DNA of 64,000 nucleotides from Pedobacter sp. FW305-3-2-15-E-R2A2 (GTDB lineage Bacteria; Bacteroidota; Bacteroidia; Sphingobacteriales; Sphingobacteriaceae). Location: assembly GCF_038446955.1 (NCBI RefSeq), contig NZ_CP151803.1:5580001-5644000 (forward strand), given 5' to 3'. This document shows positions 24,661-34,143 of the stretch, piece by piece (within the stretch, counting starts at the first letter, position 1; each line of letters begins with the position of its first letter). Under the pieces are notes generated by a model. It had not been told where the DNA came from. It saw nothing but the letters and a program-made list of their open reading frames with translations, and ran no database searches. Both the position numbers and the translations under genes were made by a program.

Positions 24661-26514
24661 CTAAAGATTTTTTTGCTGCCGCTCGTATTCCTCCTGAATC
24701 GCCATCAGCTCTGCATTGTTTTCCAGGTCATGTGCCTGATTGGAAGACATCGTCTGGGAAAAAGGAACCGTTTGCATGATAAAATCTTCCTCATGTCCGG
24801 GCTTGCTGTAATCGTAAGCCCAGCGGTGAACCACCGGCAGCTCTCCAGGCCAGTTTCCATGAATGTGTTCTACCGGAGTAGTCCATTCCAGGGTATTGGA
24901 ATCCCATGGATTTTGCGTTGCTTTCTTACCTCTGAAAATAGAATAGAAGAAATTATACAGAAAGGCCACCTGTACCAGTGCTGCAATGATGGCAGCCCAG
25001 GTGATCAACACGTTGACCGACATCCATTTCTGCATGAATTCAAATTCTGTAAAAGCATAATACCTTCTCGGCACGCCGTCCAATCCTAAAAAGTACATGG
25101 GAAAGAAAACAAGGTATGCACAGGCAAAAGTAACCCAGAAATGGAGGTAGCCTAATTTTTCATTCATCATCCGCCCGAACATTTTCGGGAACCAATGGTA
25201 AACTCCTGCCAGCATCCCAAATACGGCTGCTGAGCCCATCACGAGATGGAAATGGCCAACCACAAAATAAGTATCATGCAGGTTGATGTCCAGGACTGCA
25301 TTTCCCAGATAAATCCCGGTCATCCCTCCTGAAATAAAGAAAGAAACCAAGCCAATCGCAAACATCATAGCTGGTGTAAACCTGATGTTTCCCCTCCATA
25401 GCGTAGCCAGATAGTTGAAGGTCTTTACCGCAGAAGGAACGGCAATGATCAACGTGGTGATCATAAACACCCCACCCAGAAAGGGATTCATCCCCGTCAC
25501 AAACATATGATGCCCCCATACGATAAAGGATAAGATCACAATTCCGATCAGGGAATAGACCATCGCATGGTATCCAAAGATCGGTTTCCGCGCGTTGTTA
25601 GAGATCACTTCCGAGGTGAGCCCCAATGCCGGCATGATCACAATATATACTTCCGGATGGCCAAGGAACCAGAACAGGTGTTGCCACAGAATCGGTGATC
25701 CACCTTCATTCGGCAATACCTGGGTACCCATCACGATATCAGAAAGGTAGAAACTGGTCCCCATACTTCTGTCAAAGATCAGCAGGATCACCGCCCCGGT
25801 TAATACCGGAAAAGACAATAAGGCCATCACCGCAGTCAGGAAAAGTGACCATACGGTCAACGGCAGCCGCCACATGCTCATCCCTCTGGTTCTCATGTTC
25901 AGCACAGTACTGATATAGTTAACGTTCCCCATCACTCCGGAGATGATAAAGATAATGATGCTGACCAGCCAAAGGGTCATCCCCAATCCTGAGCCGGAAA
26001 TCGCTTTGGGCAATACCGACAATGGCGGATAAACCGTCCATCCTGCACTTGCAGGCCCTGTTTCCACAAAACAAGAACCCAGCATCACGAGACAGGCAAC
26101 CAGGAAAAACCAATAGGAAAGCATGTTCATCAAAGGAGAAGCCATATCTCTGGCGCCAATCTGTAAAGGGATCAGCAGGTTACTAAAGGTTCCGCTCAAT
26201 CCGCTGGTCAGCACAAAAAAGATCATGATCGTTCCATGGATGGTCACCATGGCCAGGTAAAAGTCCGGTTTGATGCGTCCTCCTTCCGCCCAGTTTCCCA
26301 ATAACACTTCCAGAATGGGAAATTCTTTGTCCGGCCAGGCCAGCTGTAACCGGAAAAGAACGGACATCAGCATGGCAATCACCGCCATAAAGATCGCAGT
26401 GATCAGGAACTGCTTGGCGATCATTTTATGGTCCGTACTAAAGATATATTTTCGGATAAAGGATTGCGGATGTTCCTGGAGTTCCGCACTGGAATTTGTG
26501 ACTTCTGTATGCAT
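24661..26514 (-). CDS. Cytochrome c oxidase subunit I (aa3 type)
   Basis: A 617-residue membrane protein with 12 expected helices. Metal ligands are intact: heme a His in VTIHGTIMIFFVL, CuB His/Tyr pair in GHPEVYIVIMP, CuB His-His in WGHHMFVTG, heme a3 and a His in HDTYFVVGHFHLVMGS. The D-channel entry GNVNYISTVLNMRTRGMSMW is the usual sequence. Subunit I reduces O2 to water and pumps protons. No subunit II, III or cytochrome c gene is nearby, so this is an isolated copy, perhaps a second one expressed under particular conditions. An AraC-type regulator lies upstream on the same strand. Confidence 0.93.
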   Translation of the reverse strand: MHTEVTNSSAELQEHPQSFIRKYIFSTDHKMIAKQFLITAIFMAVIAMLMSVLFRLQLAWPDKEFPILEVLLGNWAEGGRIKPDFYLAMVTIHGTIMIFFVLTSGLSGTFSNLLIPLQIGARDMASPLMNMLSYWFFLVACLVMLGSCFVETGPASAGWTVYPPLSVLPKAISGSGLGMTLWLVSIIIFIISGVMGNVNYISTVLNMRTRGMSMWRLPLTVWSLFLTAVMALLSFPVLTGAVILLIFDRSMGTSFYLSDIVMGTQVLPNEGGSPILWQHLFWFLGHPEVYIVIMPALGLTSEVISNNARKPIFGYHAMVYSLIGIVILSFIVWGHHMFVTGMNPFLGGVFMITTLIIAVPSAVKTFNYLATLWRGNIRFTPAMMFAIGLVSFFISGGMTGIYLGNAVLDINLHDTYFVVGHFHLVMGSAAVFGMLAGVYHWFPKMFGRMMNEKLGYLHFWVTFACAYLVFFPMYFLGLDGVPRRYYAFTEFEFMQKWMSVNVLITWAAIIAALVQVAFLYNFFYSIFRGKKATQNPWDSNTLEWTTPVEHIHGNWPGELPVVHRWAYDYSKPGHEEDFIMQTVPFSQTMSSNQAHDLENNAELMAIQEEYERQQKNL

Positions 26515-26605
26515 TGATGGATAAAATATAAATACCCTGCAAAAGTCATTTAAACGAACTTTAATCTATGGTAGCAAACTCATATAATATGGTGTAGATT
26601 CAAGA

Positions 26606-27475
26606 TTAGGCCTTGTTCTTTCGAAATTCTTCGGGCGTCATACCTACCAGTTTTTTAAAGAACTTGGTAAAATAAGAGTTGTCGTTAAAGCTCAGCTCAT
26701 CCGAAATCTCAGAAATGGTCATGTCCTGACTCACCAGCAGCCGTTTTGCTTCCAGCAGGATTCTATTCCGGATCACCTCTCCTGCCTGCATCCCCAGGTA
26801 TTCCTTGCATAAGGCATTTAAGTGATTGGGCGTAATGTACAACAGGTCTGCATAATCTTTGGGCAGCCGCAGGTTCGTGAAATGCTGTTCGATTAATTTC
26901 TGAAAGTTCCGCAGCAGGGTATAATTGTAAACCGGGAATTTGTGTTTTTCGGCAGGACTGAGTTGTTGTTCCATCCTCATGAATACATAGAGCAGCATCA
27001 CACTCACCAGGTCTTTTTGCAGCGGTTTCTCCCGGTTTACCTGTTCATAGATCCGCTCAAAAAAAGCAGTCATTTCTGCTTCCAGATGAGCAGGAATCTG
27101 AAAAGCACCATCTTGTGCAATGCCATTCAAAAAGGTAAAGCCATTTAAGAAATCAGGCCTCAGCAATAAAGACTGAAAGAATTCCCTGCTGAAATTAATC
27201 ACATAACCATCAGGGTTCCCTTCAAATTCCCAGGTATGGATTTGCCCGGGAACCATAAAATAAATGTGCATTGGCCGTACCTCAAAGCGGGTAAAGTCGA
27301 TAGAATGTGTGCCCGATCCGGAAGTAAACAAAACCAGATGGTAAAAATTATGCCGGTGTGGAAAGGCAAGGCTGCTGTGTTGGTGCAGGTAGTTGGCAAG
27401 ATGATCTACCAGCAGTTCATCCTCTTTATAACCGGATAAGGTACAGCAGTCGAGAACCGGAATCTGTTTTATCAT
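26606..27475 (-). CDS. AraC family transcriptional regulator
   Basis: A 289-residue regulator with a cupin-type sensor domain (about 20-170, with FPHRHNFYHLVLFTSGSGTH and IYFMVPGQIHTWEFEG) and a C-terminal double HTH (about 190-289; MTISEISDELSFNDNSYFTK is the second HTH). It precedes the isolated oxidase subunit I gene by 91 bases on the same strand. A -7 box TAACTTTG (27487-27480) ends only 4 bases before the ATG, so the transcript may be leaderless. The inducer is unknown. Confidence 0.92.
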   Translation of the reverse strand: MIKQIPVLDCCTLSGYKEDELLVDHLANYLHQHSSLAFPHRHNFYHLVLFTSGSGTHSIDFTRFEVRPMHIYFMVPGQIHTWEFEGNPDGYVINFSREFFQSLLLRPDFLNGFTFLNGIAQDGAFQIPAHLEAEMTAFFERIYEQVNREKPLQKDLVSVMLLYVFMRMEQQLSPAEKHKFPVYNYTLLRNFQKLIEQHFTNLRLPKDYADLLYITPNHLNALCKEYLGMQAGEVIRNRILLEAKRLLVSQDMTISEISDELSFNDNSYFTKFFKKLVGMTPEEFRKNKA

Positions 27476-27592
27476 GCCACAAAGTTATTAGGTTAAAACC
27501 TGCGAAAAGCGGTATTAAACCTCCGTTTAATGGTACTTATTACCGACAGATCCTTTAAAACACTAAAAACGGTACTTAATGACCTTTTGAAC

Positions 27593-27988
27593 TCAGTTAA
27601 ACAACCTTGCTTCGAGGTAAAGAATCAGGGGCATTACAAATTTATGCTTGCGCTCATCTTCATCAGAAATACAAACCAATGCCCAGCCAAAATGGTCTTT
27701 TCTTAAACGAAGGAGTTCGGTATGATCAGAAAGGTAAAAGAAATACTCCCCATTGGGATAGGCTTCAAAATACCCCTCTATTTTCTCATTGCCCCTGCCG
27801 ATGACCACCATTTCTTTCCTCACATACTGAAAATGCATCCTGATGTGATTTTCCAGCGGTTCTTTTTTAGAGGAATCCCCATTTTCTGATAATAGTCTGT
27901 TATACCTGTCTATCGCCAGCTTTATAAAAATAACGGCAGGTGCAAAAGCAGACAGAAAGAGAACACTATGACCAGCGAGATGATTCAT
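27593..27988 (-). CDS. Hypothetical protein with one N-terminal membrane segment
   Basis: A 131-residue protein not recognised. Residues 6-26 (HSVLFLSAFAPAVIFIKLAI) are one hydrophobic segment. The remainder is soluble and moderately charged, with aromatic beta-like stretches (YFEAYPNGEYFFYLSDHTEL). It stands alone between AraC and arginine decarboxylase. A -7 box TAATTTTG (28000-27993) is 4 bases before the ATG, as for the neighbouring AraC gene. No function proposed. Confidence 0.6.
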   Translation of the reverse strand: MNHLAGHSVLFLSAFAPAVIFIKLAIDRYNRLLSENGDSSKKEPLENHIRMHFQYVRKEMVVIGRGNEKIEGYFEAYPNGEYFFYLSDHTELLRLRKDHFGWALVCISDEDERKHKFVMPLILYLEARLFN

Positions 27989-28051
27989 CTTCCAAAATTA
28001 GCGTCCGCTAAAGCCAACGATGGGTATTAATCAAGGTATTAATGGTACAGA

Positions 28052-29437
28052 TTAAATATATCCTAAAATCTTCAGCGCCTGCTTGCTGTTTTGCTCCTCT
28101 GCAAAGACCCGGTAATTCAAGGTTTCATCCTTATTCCGGTCGATCAGAATGTGTTTAGGTCCCGGCAAGAGACAATGATGAATTCCTCCAAAACCACTCA
28201 GGACCTCCTGGTAAGCTCCGGTATGGAAAAAACCGATGTACTGTGTTTTTCTTGTCTTGGGCATAAAGATTTTGTCGTGCCCGGAATGGTAATAGTCATC
28301 CCCATCGCAAGTCATCCCGCCAAGGTAAACCTGTTCCTGCTCCCTTTCCAGGTTGTTCACTGGCAGCAACAGGTATTGCTGTCCGATGGCCCAGGTATCC
28401 GGCAAACTGGTGATGAAAGAGCCATCCAGCATCAGCCATTTTTCATTGTGGTTCTGTTGCTTGCGGCCCAGCACCTTGTAGACAATGCCGGAGGCTTCTG
28501 CAACAGTATACTTCCCGAACTCGGTGATCAGATCCGGCTCTGCCACCCCATAGACCTGACAAACCGCTTTAATCCTTTGGATAATGCGCGTTACAAAATC
28601 GAGGTAGTCAAATTTAAAATCAAAAGAATCCATAAAAGGCATTCCGCCACCGATGTCCAATGTGCTTAACCAGGGATTGATCTGGCTGAGTTTACAATAT
28701 AACGCAACATGTTTATCCAGCTCCTCCCAGTAAAAACGGGAATCAGAAATACCAGAATCGATAAAGAAATGTAGGGTAGTCAATTTAAAGTTCGTCCTTC
28801 CTTCTATTTTGCTGCGGTAAAAATCCAGGATCTCTTCCCTTCTGATCCCCAGTCTGGAAGTATACAGCTGGGAAGTTGGCCGGTCATCAGAAGCAATCCT
28901 GACCCCCAGTTTTAGCGGCTGATCTATATGTTCGGTATAGTAATGAAATTCATCTTTATTGTCCAGAATGGGAACGATGTTCCGGTTTCCCGCCCGGATC
29001 AGCGCGACAATCCCCTGCTGATAGGCTGCGGTTTTAAATCCGTTACAAATGACCAGCGTATTTTGATCCATTTTACCGGAATCCAGTAATGCACTGAGCA
29101 AAGGAATGTCAAAAGCAGAAGAAATTTCAATGCCGATGGGATTGCTGAGCGCCTCATTCAGCACATAACTAAAATGAGAACTCTTCGTACAAAAGCAATA
29201 AGTATAGCTGCCTTTGTATTTTTCAGCGGTCATTGCAAGCTGAAAAAGGGCCTGCATGTTTCGGATCTTTTCGCTGATCGAAGGGAGGTAAGTGAAACGC
29301 AAGGGTGTTCCATACGTCTCAATTACCTCCAGTAAATTTATCCCATGGAAATGCAGGGCATCATCCGTAGTCTCAAAACCAGCATTTTCCAGCGCAGTGT
29401 GTCCGCTGATAAATTCCAAATAGTTCTCCATAGCCAT
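28052..29437 (-). CDS. speA: Biosynthetic-type arginine decarboxylase (PLP, fold III)
   Basis: A 461-residue enzyme of the short Bacteroidota arginine decarboxylase group within the alanine-racemase-fold decarboxylases. The PLP-binding Lys is probably Lys85 in YTYCFCTKSSHFSYV. Substrate and phosphate loops include LDIGGGMPFMDSF and ITEFGKYTVAEASG, and the C-terminal GGMTCDGDDYYHSG carries the conserved Cys-Asp of the partner subunit. It converts arginine to agmatine for polyamine synthesis. Two starts, MAMENYL and MENYL, lie within a perfect palindrome that overlaps the promoter. Its stop is in a 63-base gap before the preceding minus-strand hypothetical gene. Confidence 0.88.
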   Translation of the reverse strand: MAMENYLEFISGHTALENAGFETTDDALHFHGINLLEVIETYGTPLRFTYLPSISEKIRNMQALFQLAMTAEKYKGSYTYCFCTKSSHFSYVLNEALSNPIGIEISSAFDIPLLSALLDSGKMDQNTLVICNGFKTAAYQQGIVALIRAGNRNIVPILDNKDEFHYYTEHIDQPLKLGVRIASDDRPTSQLYTSRLGIRREEILDFYRSKIEGRTNFKLTTLHFFIDSGISDSRFYWEELDKHVALYCKLSQINPWLSTLDIGGGMPFMDSFDFKFDYLDFVTRIIQRIKAVCQVYGVAEPDLITEFGKYTVAEASGIVYKVLGRKQQNHNEKWLMLDGSFITSLPDTWAIGQQYLLLPVNNLEREQEQVYLGGMTCDGDDYYHSGHDKIFMPKTRKTQYIGFFHTGAYQEVLSGFGGIHHCLLPGPKHILIDRNKDETLNYRVFAEEQNSKQALKILGYI

Positions 29438-29462
29438 CCCTTTTTTTGGGATGGCAAAAGTA
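29433..29462 (-). promoter_or_regulatory. Palindrome and -7 box at the arginine decarboxylase start
   Basis: GCCATCCC (29433-29440), seven T, GGGATGGC (29448-29455) is a perfect 8-bp inverted repeat covering the first ATG. A minus-strand -7 box TACTTTTG (29462-29455) abuts it, so transcription should begin inside the palindrome. It may be an operator; a terminator is excluded because coding starts here. Confidence 0.42.
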
Positions 29463-29527
29463 AAACTGAAGCCAGGTAAACTACTGGTGTTTTTCGGACT
29501 GAAATTGGTATTAAACCGAGATTGTCT

Positions 29528-32500
29528 TTAAACTTCAAGTACCAGATCATCGGTATTGACAATCGTACCTTCCTTCAGCACAATCGATTTCACCACACAA
29601 TCGGCTATTGCCGCAATATTGGACTCCATTTTCATTGCTTCAATCATGAACATCGGTTGATTTTTCTTGACCACATCCCCTGCTTTAACAAAAACCTTCG
29701 ACAATAGCCCCTGCAGCGGAGAGCCGATATGTGCCGGATTCAGCTTATCTACCTTACGGTTTTCTGCAGTCGTTACCTTCACTGCTTTATCCTGAATTTC
29801 GATATTTCTGGTCTGCCCGTTCAGCTTAAAGAAAACCGTACGCATTCCTTTGTCATCTGGCGGGCCAATGGAAAGCAAACGAATCAGCAAGGTTTTACCC
29901 TTCGCAATTTCTATCGTTGTTTCTTCTCCCGGCTTCATTCCATAAAAGAAGTACTGCGTAGGAATGACGGAAACATCGCCATATAACCTGAACACCCGGA
30001 TCGCTTCCGCGGTTACTTTAGGGTAAAACTTGTAAGCCAGGTACATGGTATAGGTTAAATCATCTCCAAACTCCTGCTTAAAGGCTTCAAATTCTGCTTC
30101 CAGATGCAGTGGCTCCAGGTGCTTGTTCGGACGGTCGGTAAAAGGAGTCTTGCCTTTCAGCAGGATCTGTTGTAAGGCTACCGGAAAACCACCCGCAGGC
30201 TGGCCGATCTCTCCCATAAAGAAGGAAACCACAGATTCCGGAAAAGCAAGCTGTTCTCCTCTGGCAAAAACGTCTTCAGGACTAATGTCGTTGGCCACCA
30301 TAAACTGGGCCATATCCCCGACCACTTTCGAACTCGGAGTCACTTTCACAATGTCGCCAAACATGGCATTGACATCGGCATAACGCTGTTTAATCAATTC
30401 AAACTTATCCCCCAATCCCAACGCGATCGCCTGGGGTTTTAAATTGGAGTACTGTCCCCCGGGAATTTCATGCTCAAACACTTCAGCAGAGCTGGCTTTT
30501 AGTCCGGATTCAAAAGGATAGTAATATTCCCTTACGGTTTCCCAATAATTCGAATAGGCGTTTAAAGATTTGATATCATAAGGGTTTTCACGCTCATGGA
30601 AACGCATCATTTCTACGATGGCATTAAAGTTCGGCTGTGCCGTGCTGCCGGACAAGGCACCCAACGCGCAGTCAATCACATCAACTCCTGCTTCAATGGC
30701 CATCAGATAAGTGGCAGGCTGTAAGGAAGAGGTATCGTGTGTATGTAAATGAATCGGTATTTTAACCGTGTCTTTAAGCGCTTCAATTAAAATTTTAGCG
30801 GCATAAGGTTTCAACAGACCTGACATATCTTTAACGCCTAAAATATGGCTTCCTGCATTTTCCAGGTCTTTCGCCATCTTTAGATAATATTCCAGGTTAT
30901 ACTTACTGCGTTTCGGATCCAGAATATCTCCCGTATAACACAATGCGCCCTCAGCCAGGCCTTTTGTCTTTTTGCGGACCATTTCTATGCATGGCGCAAT
31001 GTTTTCCATCCAGTTTAAGGAATCAAAGATTCTGAAAATATCTACGCCTTTTTCCCAGCTCTTCTCTACAAAAGATTCAATCAGGTTGTCAGGATAAGCC
31101 GCATAGCCCACACCATTACAACCACGGATGAGCATTTGAATTAAAATATTGGGCATAGCAGCACGCAATTTTTCCAGTCGCCTCCAGGGATCTTCATGTA
31201 AAAAGCGCAGGCAGACATCAAAGGTTGCCCCACCCCAGGCTTCCATACTAAAAGTTTGGGAATGGTCTTTGGCAAAGCCTTCCGCCACTTTGAGCATGTC
31301 GTAGGTACGCATCCTGGTGGCCAGCAAAGATTGATGGGCATCCCGGAAAGTCGTATCGGTATAATGTATTTTCTTTTCTGCTTTCAGCCATTTAGAGAAG
31401 CCTTCCGGTCCCAGTTCTGTTAACAGGTCTTTGGTCCCTTTTGGATAATCGGCACGATCTACTACCGGCACGACTGGCTTTTCAAGCCGTTTATTTTCAT
31501 CTACCTCACGGACATCCGGATTCCCGTTTACAGAAACCTCCCCCAGATAAGTGAGAATTCTCGTTCCACGATCCAGCCTCCTTTTCGATTCAAAAAGCTC
31601 CGGATGTTCCTGGATAAAATTAACGGTTGCCTTTCCCTGTACAAAGGTGGGGTGGCTGATCAGGCTTTCCAGAAACTGCACATTATTTTTCACTCCCCGA
31701 ATCCTGAATTCTCTCAGTGCCCGGTGCATTTTCCTGGCTGCATCATCCAGTGTATGGCCGCTGGTACTCACTTTTACCAGCATAGAATCAAAAAACGGAC
31801 TGATTTTCATCCCGGGATAGGTACTTCCCTCATCCAGCCTGATGCCAAATCCGGTGGCATTTCTATAGGTGATTAAAGTGCCGTAATCAGGTTTAAAATC
31901 ATCGGCAGGATCTTCTGTCGTGATGCGGCATTGCATGGCAAAGCCATTACAACGGATCGCCTCCTGACTTTTAATCCCAATTTCGGCATCGGCCAGGTGA
32001 TAACCATCGGCGATGAACAACTGGGTTTTGATGAGGTCAATCCCGGTCACCATTTCTGTCACCGTATGCTCCACCTGAATCCGGGGATTTACTTCAATAA
32101 AATAAATATTTTCCTGCTCGTCAATTAAGAATTCAACCGTCCCTACATTATTATACTTTACGGCTTTTGCAATCGAGGTGGCATAATGATACAGCTGATC
32201 CCTGGTCTGCTGACTTAAATTCAGAGAAGGTGCCACTTCCACGACTTTTTGAAAACGGCGTTGCACGGAGCAGTCACGTTCAAACAAATGGACCACCTCA
32301 GAATAGTTATCCGCCACAATCTGCACCTCAATATGCCTCGGCCGGTTGATGAATTTCTCCAGAAAGACGGTATCATCACCGAAAGCATTCTTTGCTTCAC
32401 TCCTGGCTTCGAAGAAACTCTTTTTCAGCTGATCATCATTTTGTACGATGCGCATTCCCCGTCCGCCGCCACCCGAAGCGGCCTTGATCATTAAAGGATA

Positions 32501-32962
32501 ACCGATTCGATTGGCTTCAGTTAAAGCCAGTTCAATGGTCTTGAGCTCCACTTCATTGCTTTCAATAATCGGCAGGCCCGCGGTTTTGGCTACCTTCTTT
32601 GCCGTAACCTTATCCCCCAATGCCCGCATCACATCCGGTCTGGGACCGATAAATACAATGCCGTTCTCTGCACATTGCGCAGCAAAATCCTCATTTTCCG
32701 ATAAAAACCCATATCCGGGATGTATGGCATCTGCTCCGCAGTATTTTGCCATCGCAATTATCCCTTTGATATCGAGATAAGGTTTTAAAGGTTCATGATC
32801 GGCCCCGATCTGGTAAGCTTCGTCGGCCTTGTACCGGTGGAGGGAATACCTGTCTTCATAAGTATAAACTGCCACGGTCTGGATGTTTAGTTCACTGCAT
32901 GCCCGTTCAATACGGATCGCGATTTCGCCCCGATTGGCAATCAGTACTTTCTTAATGTTCAT
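29528..32962 (-). CDS. pyc: Pyruvate carboxylase
   Basis: A 1144-residue biotin enzyme with all domains in one chain: biotin carboxylase (1-450; KKVLIANRGEIAIRIERACS, ATP loop GGGGRGMRIV, HIEVQIVAD), carboxyltransferase (about 525-800; DTTFRDAHQSLLATRMRTYD, metal site HLHTHDTSS), the allosteric PC domain, and a C-terminal biotinyl domain with EAMKMES and biotinyl-Lys. It makes oxaloacetate from pyruvate, HCO3- and ATP for anaplerosis. I chose the internal ATG at 32962: a perfect -7 box TATTTTTG lies at 32991-32984, downstream of the longer ORF start at 32995, so the longer form could not be transcribed from it. Confidence 0.95.
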   Translation of the reverse strand: MNIKKVLIANRGEIAIRIERACSELNIQTVAVYTYEDRYSLHRYKADEAYQIGADHEPLKPYLDIKGIIAMAKYCGADAIHPGYGFLSENEDFAAQCAENGIVFIGPRPDVMRALGDKVTAKKVAKTAGLPIIESNEVELKTIELALTEANRIGYPLMIKAASGGGGRGMRIVQNDDQLKKSFFEARSEAKNAFGDDTVFLEKFINRPRHIEVQIVADNYSEVVHLFERDCSVQRRFQKVVEVAPSLNLSQQTRDQLYHYATSIAKAVKYNNVGTVEFLIDEQENIYFIEVNPRIQVEHTVTEMVTGIDLIKTQLFIADGYHLADAEIGIKSQEAIRCNGFAMQCRITTEDPADDFKPDYGTLITYRNATGFGIRLDEGSTYPGMKISPFFDSMLVKVSTSGHTLDDAARKMHRALREFRIRGVKNNVQFLESLISHPTFVQGKATVNFIQEHPELFESKRRLDRGTRILTYLGEVSVNGNPDVREVDENKRLEKPVVPVVDRADYPKGTKDLLTELGPEGFSKWLKAEKKIHYTDTTFRDAHQSLLATRMRTYDMLKVAEGFAKDHSQTFSMEAWGGATFDVCLRFLHEDPWRRLEKLRAAMPNILIQMLIRGCNGVGYAAYPDNLIESFVEKSWEKGVDIFRIFDSLNWMENIAPCIEMVRKKTKGLAEGALCYTGDILDPKRSKYNLEYYLKMAKDLENAGSHILGVKDMSGLLKPYAAKILIEALKDTVKIPIHLHTHDTSSLQPATYLMAIEAGVDVIDCALGALSGSTAQPNFNAIVEMMRFHERENPYDIKSLNAYSNYWETVREYYYPFESGLKASSAEVFEHEIPGGQYSNLKPQAIALGLGDKFELIKQRYADVNAMFGDIVKVTPSSKVVGDMAQFMVANDISPEDVFARGEQLAFPESVVSFFMGEIGQPAGGFPVALQQILLKGKTPFTDRPNKHLEPLHLEAEFEAFKQEFGDDLTYTMYLAYKFYPKVTAEAIRVFRLYGDVSVIPTQYFFYGMKPGEETTIEIAKGKTLLIRLLSIGPPDDKGMRTVFFKLNGQTRNIEIQDKAVKVTTAENRKVDKLNPAHIGSPLQGLLSKVFVKAGDVVKKNQPMFMIEAMKMESNIAAIADCVVKSIVLKEGTIVNTDDLVLEV

Positions 32963-32983
32963 AAATTTGGTTGTAGATTGTAT

Positions 32984-33011
32984 CAAAAATATCACATTCC
33001 AGTTAAACCAA
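32984..33011 (-). promoter_or_regulatory. Promoter of pyruvate carboxylase
   Basis: Minus-strand -7 box TATTTTTG (32991-32984) with a TTG -33 element (33011-33009) 17 bp upstream. The predicted start is about 15 nt before the chosen ATG. The spacer is slightly shorter than the usual 19-21 bp. Confidence 0.5.
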
Positions 33012-33145
33012 CACTATTAAAATCATTTTATTATCAAGCAGTTATCTTGTAAAAAGTACACTATCCAAATAAACATTCCTTCCAAATAGGGGTAAAAGGG
33101 AAACCTGTTGTCACATACCTGAACAGATCAGAAAACAACTAAGAC

Positions 33146-34075
33146 ATGTTGAAAAAAAATCCCCTATTGAAGAGCATCCTCATCCTGCTGCTCATTTTAT
33201 CCGGAGCAGGTGTATTTGCCCAATTAACACCAGTAAATACCATTGATATCAATACCACCTACGTTCCCGAAAGCAAGTACAGACAAAAAGACGGGACCTT
33301 ACAAAACACCGAAAAAACCCAGAAGCGAATCGACCTCGGCTACAGTTTCATGATCTCCAGCAAGGTAGATACCAGCACCCGAAAAATAGACAGCTGGACC
33401 GCAATGATCGATGCAAGTTATACCCAGATGGGCAAACCCTCGAATGCACATGACCTGATGCCCAATCGTTTACTCAGCACACAATTTGCGCTCGTTAACT
33501 ACCATTCCATAGGCAAGAAATGGGGAATGGTAAAGGTCATCCAGCTCGGCCTAAACACAGACCTCCGGAAATTCGACATTCATGATCTGTTCCTTAGCGG
33601 AGGTTTACTATTTATTAAAAACCAGAGTTCCAGATTTTCCTTTGGTTTTGGCGTTTTTGTAGCCAATGCCACCAACGCGCCACTCGTGTTACCGGCAGTT
33701 GTCTTTCAGCTGAGAACAGATGGTAAATTTAAATTCAATATAGACCTGCCAACCGAAGTCAGCACCGCTTATGAGATGAGTAAAAAGATGGAATTGAAAC
33801 TGGCATTAAGGTTCAGGAACCTGAGCTACGACGTAGAAAATAAGGCGAATCCTAAAAAACGTTACCTCAATTACCTGGAACTTCCGCTTGGATTGGAAGG
33901 AAAATGGAAAAGCAAACGTTTTGATTTTACCCTGGGAGGCGGATACATGTTTATCAGGGATTTTCAACTTAAAGAAGGCGGCATTAAGAACATGTTTAAA
34001 GACGTGCCGACAAATAAATTAAATGGCAATATATACGTCAATGCAGGGATCAGCTACCGGTTAAAGTCAAAATAA
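33146..34075 (+). CDS. Outer-membrane beta-barrel protein, DUF6268-like
   Basis: A 309-residue protein with a signal peptide (residues 1-25, cut near GVFAQ). The mature part alternates short amphipathic strands (DLGYSFMISSKVD, WTAMIDASYTQMG, FSFGFGVFVANA, FDFTLGGGYMFI) and ends NIYVNAGISYRLKSK, the aromatic last strand of an outer-membrane barrel. The pattern resembles DUF6268 proteins of Bacteroidota, whose function is unknown. It is transcribed divergently from pyruvate carboxylase and converges on the ABC transporter operon across a hairpin terminator. Confidence 0.7.
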   Translation: MLKKNPLLKSILILLLILSGAGVFAQLTPVNTIDINTTYVPESKYRQKDGTLQNTEKTQKRIDLGYSFMISSKVDTSTRKIDSWTAMIDASYTQMGKPSNAHDLMPNRLLSTQFALVNYHSIGKKWGMVKVIQLGLNTDLRKFDIHDLFLSGGLLFIKNQSSRFSFGFGVFVANATNAPLVLPAVVFQLRTDGKFKFNIDLPTEVSTAYEMSKKMELKLALRFRNLSYDVENKANPKKRYLNYLELPLGLEGKWKSKRFDFTLGGGYMFIRDFQLKEGGIKNMFKDVPTNKLNGNIYVNAGISYRLKSK

Positions 34076-34080
34076 TAAAA

Positions 34081-34114
34081 CAGAGGGTGCATCATCACTC
34101 CTGATCACCCTCTG
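34081..34114. terminator. Bidirectional terminator
   Basis: CAGAGGGTG (34081-34089) and CACCCTCTG (34106-34114) form a perfect 9-bp stem with a 16-nt loop, between a plus-strand gene ending at 34075 and a minus-strand gene ending at 34144. The minus-strand side continues TTTTATTATT. Confidence 0.72.
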
Positions 34115-34143
34115 TCAATTGTCGGCAGCCGAATTTCATTTAT

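Noticed and set aside
27480..27487. A full -33/-7 promoter for the AraC gene
   Set aside because: Only the -7 box matches; no TTG at 17-23 bp upstream, so only the leaderless -7 observation is kept.
29433..29455. GCCATCCC-T7-GGGATGGC as a terminator
   Set aside because: It overlaps the start codon and promoter of arginine decarboxylase; nothing ends there.
32962..32995. Upstream extension of pyruvate carboxylase by 11 residues
   Set aside because: A perfect -7 box lies inside the extension, and the shorter form starts at the conserved KKVLIANRGEIA.
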